Program-made: the position numbers and the translations under genes
The notes under the pieces: model-generated
The model's database searches: none
Told to the model about the DNA's origin: nothing
What the model saw: the letters and a program-made list of their open reading frames with translations, nothing else
Part shown: one piece after another, positions 22,687 through 36,200 of the stretch
Numbering within the stretch: position 1 is the first letter of the stretch
Layout: each line of letters opens with the position of its first letter
Assembly: GCA_949152475.1 (NCBI GenBank)
Contig: OX424555.1
Span: 10,558,868-10,622,867 of the forward strand
From: Terebella lapidaria
Lineage: Eukaryota > Annelida > Polychaeta > Terebellida > Terebellidae
DNA: 64,000 nt
Reading direction: 5' to 3'

Positions 22687-24014
22687 TTCATTCATTCATT
22701 CATTCAGTATTTTGTTATCGATTTCATGGATATATACTAGTAAAATCAGACAAGACTAGACTATTCTGGCATGGAATCTTAAGAAAATTTCAGTCACGTA
22801 TGTGACTTACAAGTCAGGAATTTCACGAATAAAACTTGCCAAGAAAGAACACAACAAAACACCAGTTCACATACATTGAGGTAGGCACAACCCTGACATC
22901 GTTTGGTCAAGGTCACCAAATGACCCAGCATACGAGACCTACAGTATAGTATTGTTGTCAATACATATGGAAATGAACAACACCAACAGAATAGATATTA
23001 ATATTTATTATGTTCCCATTAATAATTAAAAGTCTTCAAAAAAATTTGAGAACAGGCAGATAACATGCAACAAAACTCTTACCAGGTTGTATAACCTGCT
23101 AAACTTGCAAATGGCAAAATAATCATCTGAATAATTATATAACACTGATCAGAAATATGGATCATACATAGGCAAAAAGATAGCACATTAAATTTGCATT
23201 TACAAATGACACTCAGGCATAATTATTACTTGTTTATTGCTGAGAATTACAAGCCATGATCTATTACTAAAAGAAGCATCCATATAGGTGTAGAGCAGGC
23301 TAAGCTAGACGGACATCTGGAATAGTTGTCATGGTTGAAGACACCAAGCTGTCAATACTGTACATAGTTCATACACTGGGTACATGTGCAATATCTGTAA
23401 CGCTAACATATACAGGTCCAGATTTTGTATATACATGTACACCAGTTAAAACAGTATCACACTTATTGGTCCAGCAATGTATTCAAAATAAACGAATAAC
23501 AAATCAATTTTAATACCAACACCAGTTATTTAGGATTTGAGCACTGGAATATATAAGGAAAGATATAGGAAATTAACTACACAAATTCACCTTTGTTTCT
23601 AGCTCAGGCTGAGATCTATCTTATGACTTGTGGTGTTGAAGGGCGCCTCATGATAAATCATCATGTACCCACTTCCTAAAATATCAGCCAGGTAGTTAAC
23701 ATGAAATCGATAAATGTTAGGAACACATTTGAACTAGTCTATAAATTCGTCCAGAAACACTAAATGCAAATATTTCCAATAGCCTCGCCATAACTTATAC
23801 AAGTAAAGAATGAAACAAGAAATGACAAATATACTACCATTGAACAAGATTCAAGTCACCAGGGGGACAGGTTAATTGACACAACAATTGTCGAGTTTCA
23901 TTCATGATGAAAACAACAAAAATCACACAAAAGCACATCAATAACACAACAGTATTTTACATACTCTGTATGCTATATACATATTTGTAATAATCTCCTG
24001 TTCAAGACACAACA
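22687..24014. other. No gene seen
   Basis: An (ATTC)n tract opens the stretch at 22684-22707. The rest is AT-rich and non-coding with no clear repeat. It lies downstream of PGD and upstream of the first 147-bp-array element. Confidence 0.4.
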
Positions 24015-26948
24015 AAACTAGACGTCAAGGCCTAAAGATGCCTTGGAGGCATTTCGGTGTGATGAATAATTTATAATACTAGATATCGACGAAAATGAAA
24101 AATGTCGACAAATTTCGGGTCAAGGTCAAAGTTCATCCATAATACCCGCTAGACATGTTTGTCTAGGGCGACGAGTCCGAAAATACCATCCGTTTCGCTC
24201 TACGACGCACCGTTTCCGAGATATCGACGAAAACAAAAACTGCCGACTCGGCAAAAAAATTTCGGGTCAAGGTCAAAGTTAATCCATAATACCCCTTAGA
24301 CATGTTTGTCTAGGGTGACGAGTCCGAAAATAACGTCCGTTTCGCTCTACGACGCACCGTTTCCGAGATATCGACGAAAACGAAAAATGCTGACTCGGCA
24401 AAAAAATTTCGGGTCAAGGTCAAAGTTCATCCATAATACCCCTTAGACATGTTTGTCTAGTGCGACGAGTCCGAAAATAACGTCCGTTTCGCTCTACGAC
24501 GCACCGTTTCCGAGATATCGACGAAAACGAAAAATGCCGACTCGGCAAAAAAATTTCGGGTCAAGGTCAAAGTTCATCAATAATACCCCTTAGACATGTT
24601 TGTCTAGTGCGACGAGTCCGAAAATAACGTCCGTTTCGCTCTACGACGCACCGTTTCCGAGATATCGACGAAAACGAAAAATGCCGACTCGGCAAAAAAA
24701 TTTCGGGTCAAGGTCAAAGTTCATCCATAATACCCCTTAGACATGTTTGTCTAGTGCGACGAGTCCGAAAATAATGTCCGTTTCGCTCTACGACGCACCG
24801 TTTCCGAGATATCGACGAAAACGAAAAATGCCGACTCGGCAAAAAAATTTCGGGTCAAGGTCAAAGTTCATCAATAATTCCCCTTAGACATGTTTGTCTA
24901 GTGCGACGAGTCCGAAAATAACGTCCGTTTCGCTCTACGACGCACCGTTTCCGAGATATCGACGAAAACGAAAAATGCCGACTCGGCAAAAAAATTTCGG
25001 GTCAAGGTCAAAGTTCATCCATAATACCCCTTAGACATGTTTGTCTAGTGCGACGAGTCCGAAAATAACGTCCGTTTCGCTCTACGACGCACCGTTTCCG
25101 AGATATCGACGAAAACGAAAAATGCCGACTCGGCAAAAAAATTTCGGGTCAAGGTCAAAGTTCATCAATAATTCCCCTTAGACATGTTTGTCTAGTGCGA
25201 CGAGTCCGAAAATAACGTCCGTTTCGCTCTACGACGCACCGTTTCCGAGATATCGACGAAAACGAAAAATGCCGACTCGGCAAAAAAATTTCGGGTCAAG
25301 GTCAAAGTTCATCAATAATACCCCTTAGACATGTTTGTCTAGTGCGACGAGTCCGAAAATAACGTCCGTTTCGCTCTACGACGCACCGTTTCCGAGATAT
25401 CGACGAAAACGAAAAATGCCGACTCGGCAAAAAAATTTCGGGTCAAGGTCAAAGTTCATCCATAATACCCCTTAGACATGTTTGTCTAGTGCGACGAGTC
25501 CGAAAATAACGTCCGTTTTGCTCTACGACGCACCGTTTCCGAGATATCGACGAAAACGAAAAATGCCGACTCGGCAAAAAAAATTCGGGTCAAGGTCAAA
25601 GTTCATCAATAATTCCCCTTAGACATGTTTGTCTAGTGCGACGAGTCCGAAAATAACGTCCGTTTCGCTCTACGACGCACCGTTTCCGAGATATCGACGA
25701 AAACGAAAAATGCCGACTCGGCAAAAAAATTTCGGGTCAAATTCAAAGTTCATCAATAATTCCCCTTAGACATGTTTGTCTAGTGCGACGAGTCCGAAAA
25801 TAACGTCCGTTTCGCTCTACGACGCACCGTTTCCGAGATATCGACGAAAACGAAAAAGGCCGACTAGGCAAAAAAATTTCGGGTCAAGGTCAAAGTTCAT
25901 CCATAATACCCGTTAGACATGTTTGTCTAGTGCGACGAGTCCGAAAATAACGTCCGTTTCGCTCTACGACGCACCGTTTCCGAGATATCGACGAAAACGA
26001 AAAATGCCGACTCGGCAAAAAAATTTCGGGTCAAGGTCAAAGTTCATCCATAATACCCCTTAGACATGTTTGTCTAGTGCGACGAGTCCGAAAATAACGT
26101 CCGTTTCGCTCTAGGACGCACCGTTTCCGAGATATCGACGAAAACGAAAAATGCCGACTCGGCAAAAAAATTTCGGGTCAAGGTCAAAGTTCATCCATAA
26201 TACCCCTTAGACATATTTGTCTAGGGCGACGAGTCCGAAAATAACGTCCGTTTCGCTCTACGACGCACCGTTTCCGAGATATGCAGGATGCCTCAAGGAT
26301 GACTCAGCAAAAAATTATTTCGACCTCTAGGTCAAAGGTCGTTTGAGGTATCGATCCCAAAATCAATAGGGTTCTTCCCTGGTGATATATAAACCTCCGT
26401 GCAAAATTCTGCAACTTTTGCCTGAATAATTTTTGAGTTATCGTCCGGAAACCAAGTTCCTCGATTTCATCCTCACGGACCTCACGGACCTCGGAGCCGG
26501 ATCAAAAAAAAAAGTACACCCTAGAGATGTTTGTCTAGGGCGACGAGTCCGAAAATAACGTCCGTTTCGCTCTACGATGCACGGTTTCTGAGATATGCAG
26601 GAAGCCACAAGGATGAATCAGCAAAAAATTATTTTGACCTCTAGGTCAAAGGTCGTTTGACGGATCGATCCCAAAATCAATAGGGTTCTTCCCTGGTGGC
26701 ATATGAACCTCCATGCAGAGTTCTGCAACTATTGCATAAATATTTTTCCAGTTATCGTCCGGAAACCAAGTCTCAAAATTAGCCTTGATTTCATCCTCAC
26801 GGACCTCACGGACCTCGGATCCGGCTCAAAAAGAATAGGGTTCTTCCACATATCATTTCTGACTTGTGGTGAAAATTTGACAAGGATCCGTCAAGGCAAT
26901 CTAAAGTTATCGTCCGGAAACCAAAAGTGGCGGAAGAAGAAAAAAAAG

Positions 26949-26982
<34 letters not shown>

Positions 26983-27022
26983 CTGCTAAAACCATAAAGG
27001 CATTTCTGCCGAAATGCCTTAA
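24015..27022 (+). mobile_element. Hairpin-ended element H1 with fifteen 147-bp units (Helentron/HINE-like)
   Basis: The element starts AAACTAGACGTCAAGG and ends in a perfect hairpin at 26997-27020 (AAGGCATTTC, loop TGCC, GAAATGCCTT) followed by AA. The left end contains GGCATTTCGG, inverted relative to the right hairpin, as a subterminal repeat. Between the ends are a tandem array, a partly duplicated 3' block (26310-26470 and 26630-26790) and a poly-A run. A nearly identical copy, H2, lies at 45637-48037 with different flanks, so both borders are defined by comparison. This architecture matches Helentron-associated elements such as pearl in bivalves. It encodes no protein. It ends about 200 bases beyond the PGD stop codon, so it may lie in or next to the PGD 3' UTR. 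Confidence 0.75.
24081..26283 (+). repeat. 147-bp tandem array, about 15 units
   Basis: The anchor ACATGTTTGTCTAG recurs from 24153 to 26211 at exactly 147-bp steps (14 intervals, 2058 bp), with no length change. Each unit holds an inverted repeat TAGACA-TGTT-TGTCTA and the string GGGTCAAGGTCAAAGTTCA, which contains TCAAGGTCA and an AGGTCA-A-AGTTCA direct repeat. Confidence 0.95.
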
Positions 27023-27223
27023 TTATCATTAACTGTAAACAACATGCACAGATCTCACAGCTGTTGGGTATACTGAGTATCCTGTACACAGACAACAAAC
27101 AATTTGCATAAATACCATTAGACATTATACTGATATACAATTGGTAGGTTCTCGGGCAATCACCGGCAATTGTGGCCTGGCAGGTGGCCCAAGGGTGGTC
27201 ATCCCGGACTTTGCCATGTCGCT

Positions 27224-30200
27224 CTAGGCCTGGTAGGTTGTAGAGGACACATCCCCACCGTGACCGGTCCAGTTGGTGTGTACAAACGTGCCAGGGTTGT
27301 CCTGAGTCTCGTAAGTGTGAGCACCAAAGTAGTCCCTCTGTGCCTGTAACCATAGTAACAAACACTTTCACATGAGAGGAGGCGTGTTACATGATATTGA
27401 AAGCTCTTTGCATAGATGTTTATTTACACAATCAACGGTAGATTGATGCTAGTGTCACCACAAGATGATCTCATTTTTAGTTTATTACTATCAGCAAACT
27501 GACTTGAAGCAGGTTAGCTGGGAGCCAGGCAGATCTGTAACCGTCATAGAAGGCCAGCGCTGAGCTGAAGGCGGGGGTGGGGATACCAAGTGTAACAGCC
27601 ATCGCCACGGTCTTCCTCCACGCATCCTGTCAAATACAGGGTACAAATTTCATGACATCAAATACTACACCAATTTCTTATGATATGCAAATTTAGTAAC
27701 ATATTCTTCTTATAGGAGGCGACTTAGATATGCATGTGTAACAGTGGTCCATGTAAGGAAAGACTCATCTGGCAGAAAGTTATTTTTCACAGGTTCACCA
27801 ACATACCAAATAAATGTTTGGGGGAATGCAAAAAAAGTCTTTATAGACAAGGTTTTATTTCAGAGGGGTCTCTTTCTTACACGTACAGGAACCACTGTAA
27901 GTACATATACACATGAAATCAGTATCCACTGTTGAAGATAATGTTGGCCAGAAGGTATTCAAATTCACCAGCAACAGTGTTTTGCAAAAGATTGTTGACC
28001 GGATAGTTGAATTACCAATAGGTACATGTATACAACAACAAGCTAATATACATACCTGACATTTGTCAATGGCAGCCTTGAAGAAGTCATCTAACAGCAA
28101 GTTACTCAGGTTTTCGTTCTTGTCAAAGGCATCTTTTATGTTTCCCAAAAAGGCACTGTGAAGATATACATTTAATGGGTCAGCATGGAACGAATATGAT
28201 AGTGTCATATAAAATATTCAAATTAAGAAAGGGGTGATACTTGTTCAACCAACAATTCAACCATTATTCAATCAACATAAATACATTTTATTTCTGTATT
28301 TTTATACAAGAAGCATGTATGTTACAATATATCTTCATTTCTAACCTTCGGATGATACAGCCTCCCCTCCACATGAGAGCTATTCCACCATAGTTCAGTT
28401 TCCAGTTGAGTTGTTTGGCCGTCTCGCGGATCAGCATGAAGCCCTGCGCATACGACACGATCTTGGAGGCGTACAGGGCCTGTTTGGGGAAGAAACAATG
28501 GAGAAAGGATGAAGAATTGCCAAAGATATAGTTACTAGTACATCCTCAAGCATACGGTGCAGACAACAGATCTGTCTGTAAATATTCCAGTATAAATAGC
28601 AATCTAAACTAAGTACTAGCATGTGTGTTACAGTGATACAAATTACTGTACATATTCTCGGCACAGAGTATATATTATCAGATTATATGTACAGTTGTAT
28701 GTTACATGTATGTGTACTGACCTGGCGAATGTACTCTGTGAACTGCTGAACATTTCCGTCAAACTTTGTGGCACTGGGTCCCCGCAGCTGGTTGCTGGCA
28801 CCAACGCGTTCATCCTTCAGGGCGGAGAGACAGCGAGCATACACCGCCTCACCTGTTGGTGAGTAGGTACAGTACAATGTATGATGTAATAGCTCACAGA
28901 ATCTCAATCTTAATTACCAACAGAAAGTCAGAAAACATGGCTAGTGTAAATCTCTGTAGATCAAATCTTTGGTATGTTGTTGATTTGTGTTAATGTTGAA
29001 TTATGACATCTCCTGGTTTGTAAAGGTTTCCTTCTGTTATATGTCTTGACATGTGAATCAGTATTCTCATGGTTCTGTGACGTATAAGGGAAGTCGGTAA
29101 GTCTGTAAAACATTCCAGAAACTGTCGTCACTTACCAATCAGGGTGAGAGGGATTCCGTACTCCAAGGATGAGATTGCTGTCCACTTTCCTGTTCCTTTC
29201 TGAAGAACAAATCTAATCTTTTGTACATTTCTTTATAAAGATATAAGACAATTTACATGTGATAGAATATGAGTACATGTACCTTAAATTTTTGACATGT
29301 TTCAAAGGTTATGTAAAGTGTGATCATCATGAACATGGTAATGATACAATCCAGACACATTTATACCTATCAATGCTCTAATCAGGAATATGTATCAAAT
29401 ATATCATGGACACTAAACAAGGAGCAATTATGACCAAAGAAACAACCAATACAAGACTGTTTCCATGGTTACCTGACCAGCCTTGTCCCTGATCTTGTCC
29501 ACAAGGTGGGTGTTGTCGGTGTCTCGGAACTTCAGGATGTCACGTGTGATCTCGATCAGGTATGACGACAGCTCCCCCTCATTCCACTTGGAAAGAGTCT
29601 GTTGGGATTCAAAGTACCGTAATGGCCCGAAATACCGCCCCGGCGCTTAATAGTGCTTTACATGTTTCAGCCCCGGCGCTAATACGAGACCGGCGGGTAA
29701 ACGAGACCGGCGCTTAATAATACAATGAGCAAAAACGATATATTTTGAAGTTTGTGCGCGTGAACGCACCGATTTTCTTCACTGTATTTAGTGATATCCA
29801 GCGCGCAGTGCATGGCTGGAAGGGGGGAATGGGAGTTGAGGGCATAATGACGAGCGGCTGCATCGAGGATGGTGTTAATCCAATGGCTATGAACAGCAGA
29901 TACACGGTAGATAAGCTTATAAATTATAGTGAAAATACATCGTGATGAAGCTTGCAAATTCAATAGAAAATCTACCGGTGCTGGTACCTGCCGTCGATAC
30001 TCTGTAAATCAGTCAGTTTTTCAGAGAGTTTGGATTTATTATATCGGTGTGTTTCATGACCGGTTCATACACGGACCTACTGCATACGTTATGTGCGTAG
30101 TAGATGTCGCATGGCGCCGCAATACATGCAACCAATAAAGATATATGGTAATGGTTATTTTTATTATGCTGATATAAATGTAATGTAATGTTGGGTCTTG

Positions 30201-33200
30201 GGGAATGGATATCATTAAGTTAGTCAGTACAATTATATATACATGCAGCTGCTCAATTGCATCACCTAATTGGTTAGCAGGTGTTCTATTGTCATAATCA
30301 AAATCTCATATCGGTAAGTAAGTGTCAGTTGTGTTGTTTCACACATGTGTAATCAATTGCAATCACCGTGGGACTCTTGTGTGCTACGTGCACCGGTACA
30401 TAGACTTACACCCGGCGGTTATTTGAACCGGCGCTAATTCGAGACCGGCGCTTATTAATGCTTTTAAAGACTTATCCCCGGCGCTTAAACGAGGCCGGCG
30501 GGTAAACGAGAACCGGCGGTATTTCGGGCCATTACGGTAGGTGAAATCTTCTTCTTCTCAAAAACATTGTTTTGTTTGTTTTCACCGGAGAAATTTTTAT
30601 TTGCCAATCTCGACTAGCAAATGTCAAATGCTAGCCTGAAAAAACATAATTTGAACCTCACAAAACCATAGGACTTTTTATTTCCAGATATCCATACATG
30701 TGCCATCACTGTTGTCATAGTCTAGATATAATTGATGCAATATGTTATGATGGCGTTATTCAATGTTATTCCTATGTGAGAACACACCTCCGACATTTGA
30801 TCGTTGCTGAGTTTCAGTCCGTCTCTCATCAGGTGGTAGGCCTCACAGATGAGCTGCATGTCTCCGTACTCGATACCGTTGTGGACCATCTTGACGAAGT
30901 GCCCCGCCCCCTCTGGGCCCACCCAATCACAGCACGGCTCCGAGCCGGACTTGGCCGCGATGCTCTGGAAGATGTCCTTGATGTGTGGCCTGAAGAGGCA
31001 TGAGAGTACGTTAGGAAGATTGTGAAGACGTTTAAATTACAAATTTCATTCAAGATATGTGTACAATATCAGCAATCTAAGTTATTTTCAACCTCTATAA
31101 TTAAATGCTTCCCTTTGTATATATGTTTCTCCATGAGAAGTTTTTGTCATACATTGATGATATAAACTTGTATGCAGATAAATGTGTAACATACTAACAT
31201 CCACACCTAGTGTCAATATACTGAACATTATGTACAGATCAATCAGTTGCAGTACATGTATGCATAATACATTTCACATAAATGTCAAATTGTTGTAATC
31301 AAACTTCGATATTCAACTATGTTTAGTTACATCATGTACATATACCCGGTAGTCCTTTACACAATATACAATCATTTTACACCCATTTCCGAACACCTAT
31401 TTCAAATATACTGTACATGAATGTATGTATATGGCAATATGTGTACACTATTTTACAAATGTAAGATCCTGTACTGTATGATCTATGTACAACTGTATGT
31501 GATTACATGAATGGCTTTCATTAGATCAGGAATTCAGGATTGTGAAGTTTCAGAAAAATAGTGTGCAATAAACATGATGAAACAAGGATGCGAGCAATTG
31601 TAGCTTCTTACATCACAGAAATTATCAGCAGATTATATTGCACTGTTGGACTATTTATTAACACAGAAAACCAGTTTTCTCATGTTTATGAGCAGTACTG
31701 ACTGTACAAAGATTTGGCGCAAACATTTTCTATGTTTATGGCAGTTATAAAAACCTCAAAATTTGGGGTTGGTAGATGGAAGTTAATAGCAAAAGTCCAT
31801 AAAACTATAACAGTTTTTACATTCAGTAGGTTGACTAGTTTGACTTGAAAATGGGATATGAACATGATGAATATGGAACCAGGATATACAGTATCAGTAT
31901 CAAATGTACATGCACTAGTCTAGTACCGGTATATCACATTTTAATAAGGATATTGATGACCCATCAAATCAAATGGCAGGAATAACCAGCTACCTTATCA
32001 GATAATGATGTTGCTTATCATTTATAATTAGTTTCTTCATGTTCTGGTCAATCAGGTTACCAAAATAGCAAAGTCTTTCATATCAAAATGGTACAGGTGT
32101 TACTTTAAACATGACTGAAACTCGAGTATAGTTATATGTACCGGTACATGTATGTAATCAAGACTATCTGAATGTTGGACATATTTATGTTCATATGTCA
32201 CATGTACATTGTCTTGTATTGATCTTGATGGACACCCAATCTAAATCATGCTGATACAGTAACAAAGCACTCCTTATTCTCCACCAAAACTTCACATCTG
32301 GTATACTTTGGTTTTTATAACTATTAAAGTCTCGAGGTTTCAATCATGATAATATTGACCTTAACTAGACTTCACAGCCTAAAGGTCTTGGAGGCACTTC
32401 AGTAGGAAGCATCAGAAAACTAAATCCTGACTAGGCAAAAATAAATTTTAGATTGAGCAGAGATACAGTACTCAAACCACCAAGCCTGCTCTGACCCCCC
32501 AGGCATCAGTGACGGCCCGTATCGTGCTTCGTCCTCCCCACATACACACAACACCCACCAGGCCTGCTCTGACCCCCCAGGCATCAGTGACGGCCCGTGT
32601 CGTGCTCCGTCCTCCCCACACACACACACACACAACACCCGCCAGGCCTGCTCTGACCCCCCAGGCATCAGTGACGGCCCGTGTCGTGCTCCGTCCTCCC
32701 CACACACACACATACACAACACCCACCAGGCCTGCTCTGACCCCCCAGGCATCAGTGACGGTCCGTATCGTGCTCCGTCCTCCCCACACACACACACACT
32801 TACACAACACCCACCAGGCCTGCTCTGACCCCCCAGGCATCAGTGACGGTCCGTATCGTGCTCCGTCCTCCCCACACACACACACACTTACACAACACCC
32901 ACCAGGCCTGCTCTGACCCCCAGGCATCAGTGACGGTCCGTATCGTGCTCTGTCCTCCCCACACACACACAACACCCACCAGGCCTGCTCTGACCCCCCA
33001 GGCATCAGTGACGGTCCGTATCGTGCTCCGTCCTCCCCACACACACACACACTTACACAACACCCACCAGGCCTGCTCTGACCCCCAGGCATCAGTGACG
33101 GTCCGTATCGTGCTCTGTCCTCCCCACACACACACAACACCCACCAGGCCTGCTCTGACCCCCAGGCATCAGTGACGGCCCGTATCGTGCTCCATCCTCC

Positions 33201-36200
33201 ACACACACACACACAACACCCACCAAGCCTGCTCTGACCCCCAGGCATCAGTGACGGCCCGTATCGTGCTCCATCCTCCACACACACACACACAACACCC
33301 ACCAAGCCTGCACTGACCCCCCAGGCATCAGTGACGGTCCGTATCGTGCTCCGTCCTCCCCACACACACACACACTTACACAACACCCACCAGGCCTGCT
33401 CTGACCCCCAGGCATCAGTGACGGTCCGTATCGTGCTCTGTCCTCCCCACACACACACAACACCCACCAGGCCTGCTCTGACCCCCAGGCATCAGTGACG
33501 GCCCGTATCGTGCTCCATCCTCCACACACACACACACAACACCCATCAGGCCTGCTCTGACCCCCCAGGTATCAGTGACGGCCCGTATCGTGCTCCGTCC
33601 TCCACACACACACACACAACACCCACCAGGCCTGCTCTGACCCCCAGGCATCAGTGACGGCCCGTATCGTGCTCCGTCCTCCACACACACACACACAACA
33701 CCCACCAGGCCTGCTCTGACCCCCCAGGTATCAGTGACGGCCCGTATCGTGCTCCGTCCTCCACACACACACACACAACACCCACCAAGCCTGCTCTGAC
33801 CCCCCAGGTATCAGTGACGGCCCGTATCATGCTCCGTCCTCCCCACACACACACACAACACCCAACAGGCCCGCTCTGACCCCCCAGCATCAGTGACAGC
33901 CCGTATCGTGCTCTGTCCTCCCCTCACACACACACAACACCCATCAGGCCTGCTCTGACCCCCCAGGTATCAGTGACGGCCTGTATCGTGCTCTGTCCTC
34001 CCCACACACACACAACACCCACCAGGCCTGCTCTGACCCCCCAGGATCAGTGACGGTCCGTATCGTGCTCCGTCCTCCCCACACACACACACAACACCCA
34101 CCAGGCCTGCTCTGACCCCCCAGGCATCAGTGACAGCCCGTATCGTGCTCCGTCCTCCCCACACACACACAACACCCACCAGGCCTGCTCTGACCCCCCA
34201 GGCATCAGTGACGGCCAGTATCGTGCTCCGTCCTCCCCTCACACACACACAACACCCACCAGGCCTGCTCTGACCCCCCAGGCATCAGTGACGGCCCGTA
34301 TCGTGCTCCGTCCTCCCCACACACACACAACACCCACCAGGCCTGCTCTGACCCCCCAGGCATCAGTGACGGCCCGTATCGTGCTCCGTCCTCCCCTCAC
34401 ACACACACAACACCCACCAGGCCTGCTCTGACCCCCCAGGCATCAGTGACGGCCCGTATCGTGCTCCGTCCTCCCCACACACACACAACACCCACCAGGC
34501 CTGCTCTGACCCCCCAGGCATCAGTGACGGCCAGTATCGTGCTCCGTCCTCCCCTCACACACACACAACACCCACCAGGCCTGCTCTGACCCCCCAGGTA
34601 TCAGTGACGGCCCGTATCGTGCTCTGTCCTCCCCACACACACACACAACACCCACCAAGCCTGCTCTGACCCCCCAGGCATCAGTGACGGCCCGTATCGT
34701 GCTCCGTCCTCCTCCCACACACACACAACACCCACCAAGCCTGCTCTGACCCCCCAGGCATCAGTGACGGCCCGTATCGTGCTCCGTCCTCCTCCCACAC
34801 ACACACAACACCCACCAAGCCTGCTCTGACCCCCCAGGCATCAGTGACGGCCCGTATCATGCTCCGTCCTCCCCACACACACACAACACCCACCAGGCCT
34901 GCTCTGACCCCCCAGGCATCAGTGACGGCCCGTATCGTGCTCCGTCCTCCCCTCCGCTGACTCCACTCCCGACAAAGTGCATCTTCTTCTCTTGCAGTGA
35001 CTTGACGCGCCTCTGAAACAACCAAAAACATGACAGTTTGAGATACATGCAAGAATAACATGACAGAGCCGAAGACAAATTTTAAGAGACTATATTCCAA
35101 CATATTGTTAACTACCGTATATGCTTTGAAAACAAATTAGACTGCAAACAGTTCAGGAATCTTACCGATACATGTGCCAATAATGCATGTACATGTAATA
35201 CACCCCTAGGTTTGAGAGATATTTATGGAACACTTGAATTCAAGTAACTGAGAGACATCTAATTTAAAGTTTTTGAAATTTAAATATTCGTTCTATTTCT
35301 GTGGTCTATTTTATTTTGATCAATTTAGCTCAATGAACACATACATGTACATTATGTGTATTGGTGAATTATTATTGCACATTGAGGTCTTTTTCATCAT
35401 GGTATGATCATATCACAATCTATCCTTGTGTGATGTCAGTTCAATATGTGACTTGATGGTAATTGTGACAATTTACTGTCAATGTGATAGTTGAGATATC
35501 ATCGTCATGATCAATAAACATATCATTGCCTCTCTCTCTCACATGTCACACTTAAATATCCCTATTGATATCCATCCAACTGATACAGCATACAGTGAAC
35601 ACCTGAGGAATCATTTCAACAAAGGAGGCAACTTAATCCAGGCCTCAATCTCAAGCAGCTAACTCAAGACAGAATCATATATCACTCGCAGTACATCATA
35701 CATACATACCCTATGTATATAAACTGATCAACTGTCCACTAACTGAACACCTGTCACCATGGTCACAGGACCACCTTTTGACCATTGCAATATCGGCGTA
35801 CCACCTCAGACCTTCTCCGACATTCAGATTTGAAAATAATTGCAGCTTACTGCCACAACATATCAACCTTCAGACATTTAACATCAAAGGTGTTGATGGA
35901 ATACGTTTTTTTTTTTATCTACTAGTATTGTCCACCATTTACTGATCTCACGTATTGACATGATTGATCACAAAGATGTTAGTCACTCATAAAAATATAA
36001 TATTTTAAGGTAGTCCGCTCCAAACAGTGAGGGGAGGGGGTCAAAGAGTTTTTCAAAATAAATGACTGTATTAACAAAATCTAGAGCTTCAAAATGACAT
36101 ATTTTATAGAGTAACTGATCAGCATCCTAAAACTGAGAAGAAAATAGGGGGTCACCGTATCCGTTCTCTTGGAAAACAAGATGCAATACATGTATGTGAA

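Noticed and set aside
24081-26283. CRISPR-like array
   Set aside because: The units are contiguous 147-bp tandem monomers without unique spacers, in an animal genome. It is a satellite-type array within a mobile element.
26703-27032. 109-codon plus-strand frame, with a near-identical frame at 47734-48012
   Set aside because: The identity is due to the two copies of the mobile element (H1 and H2). The frame ends in the poly-A run and has no domain, so it is not taken as a gene.
32472-33467. 331-codon minus-strand open frame, and similar frames on both strands through 32.4-35.1 kb
   Set aside because: They are translations of the 80-bp minisatellite in shifting frames. Only the portion belonging to the PGD exon at 34894-35012 is real coding sequence.
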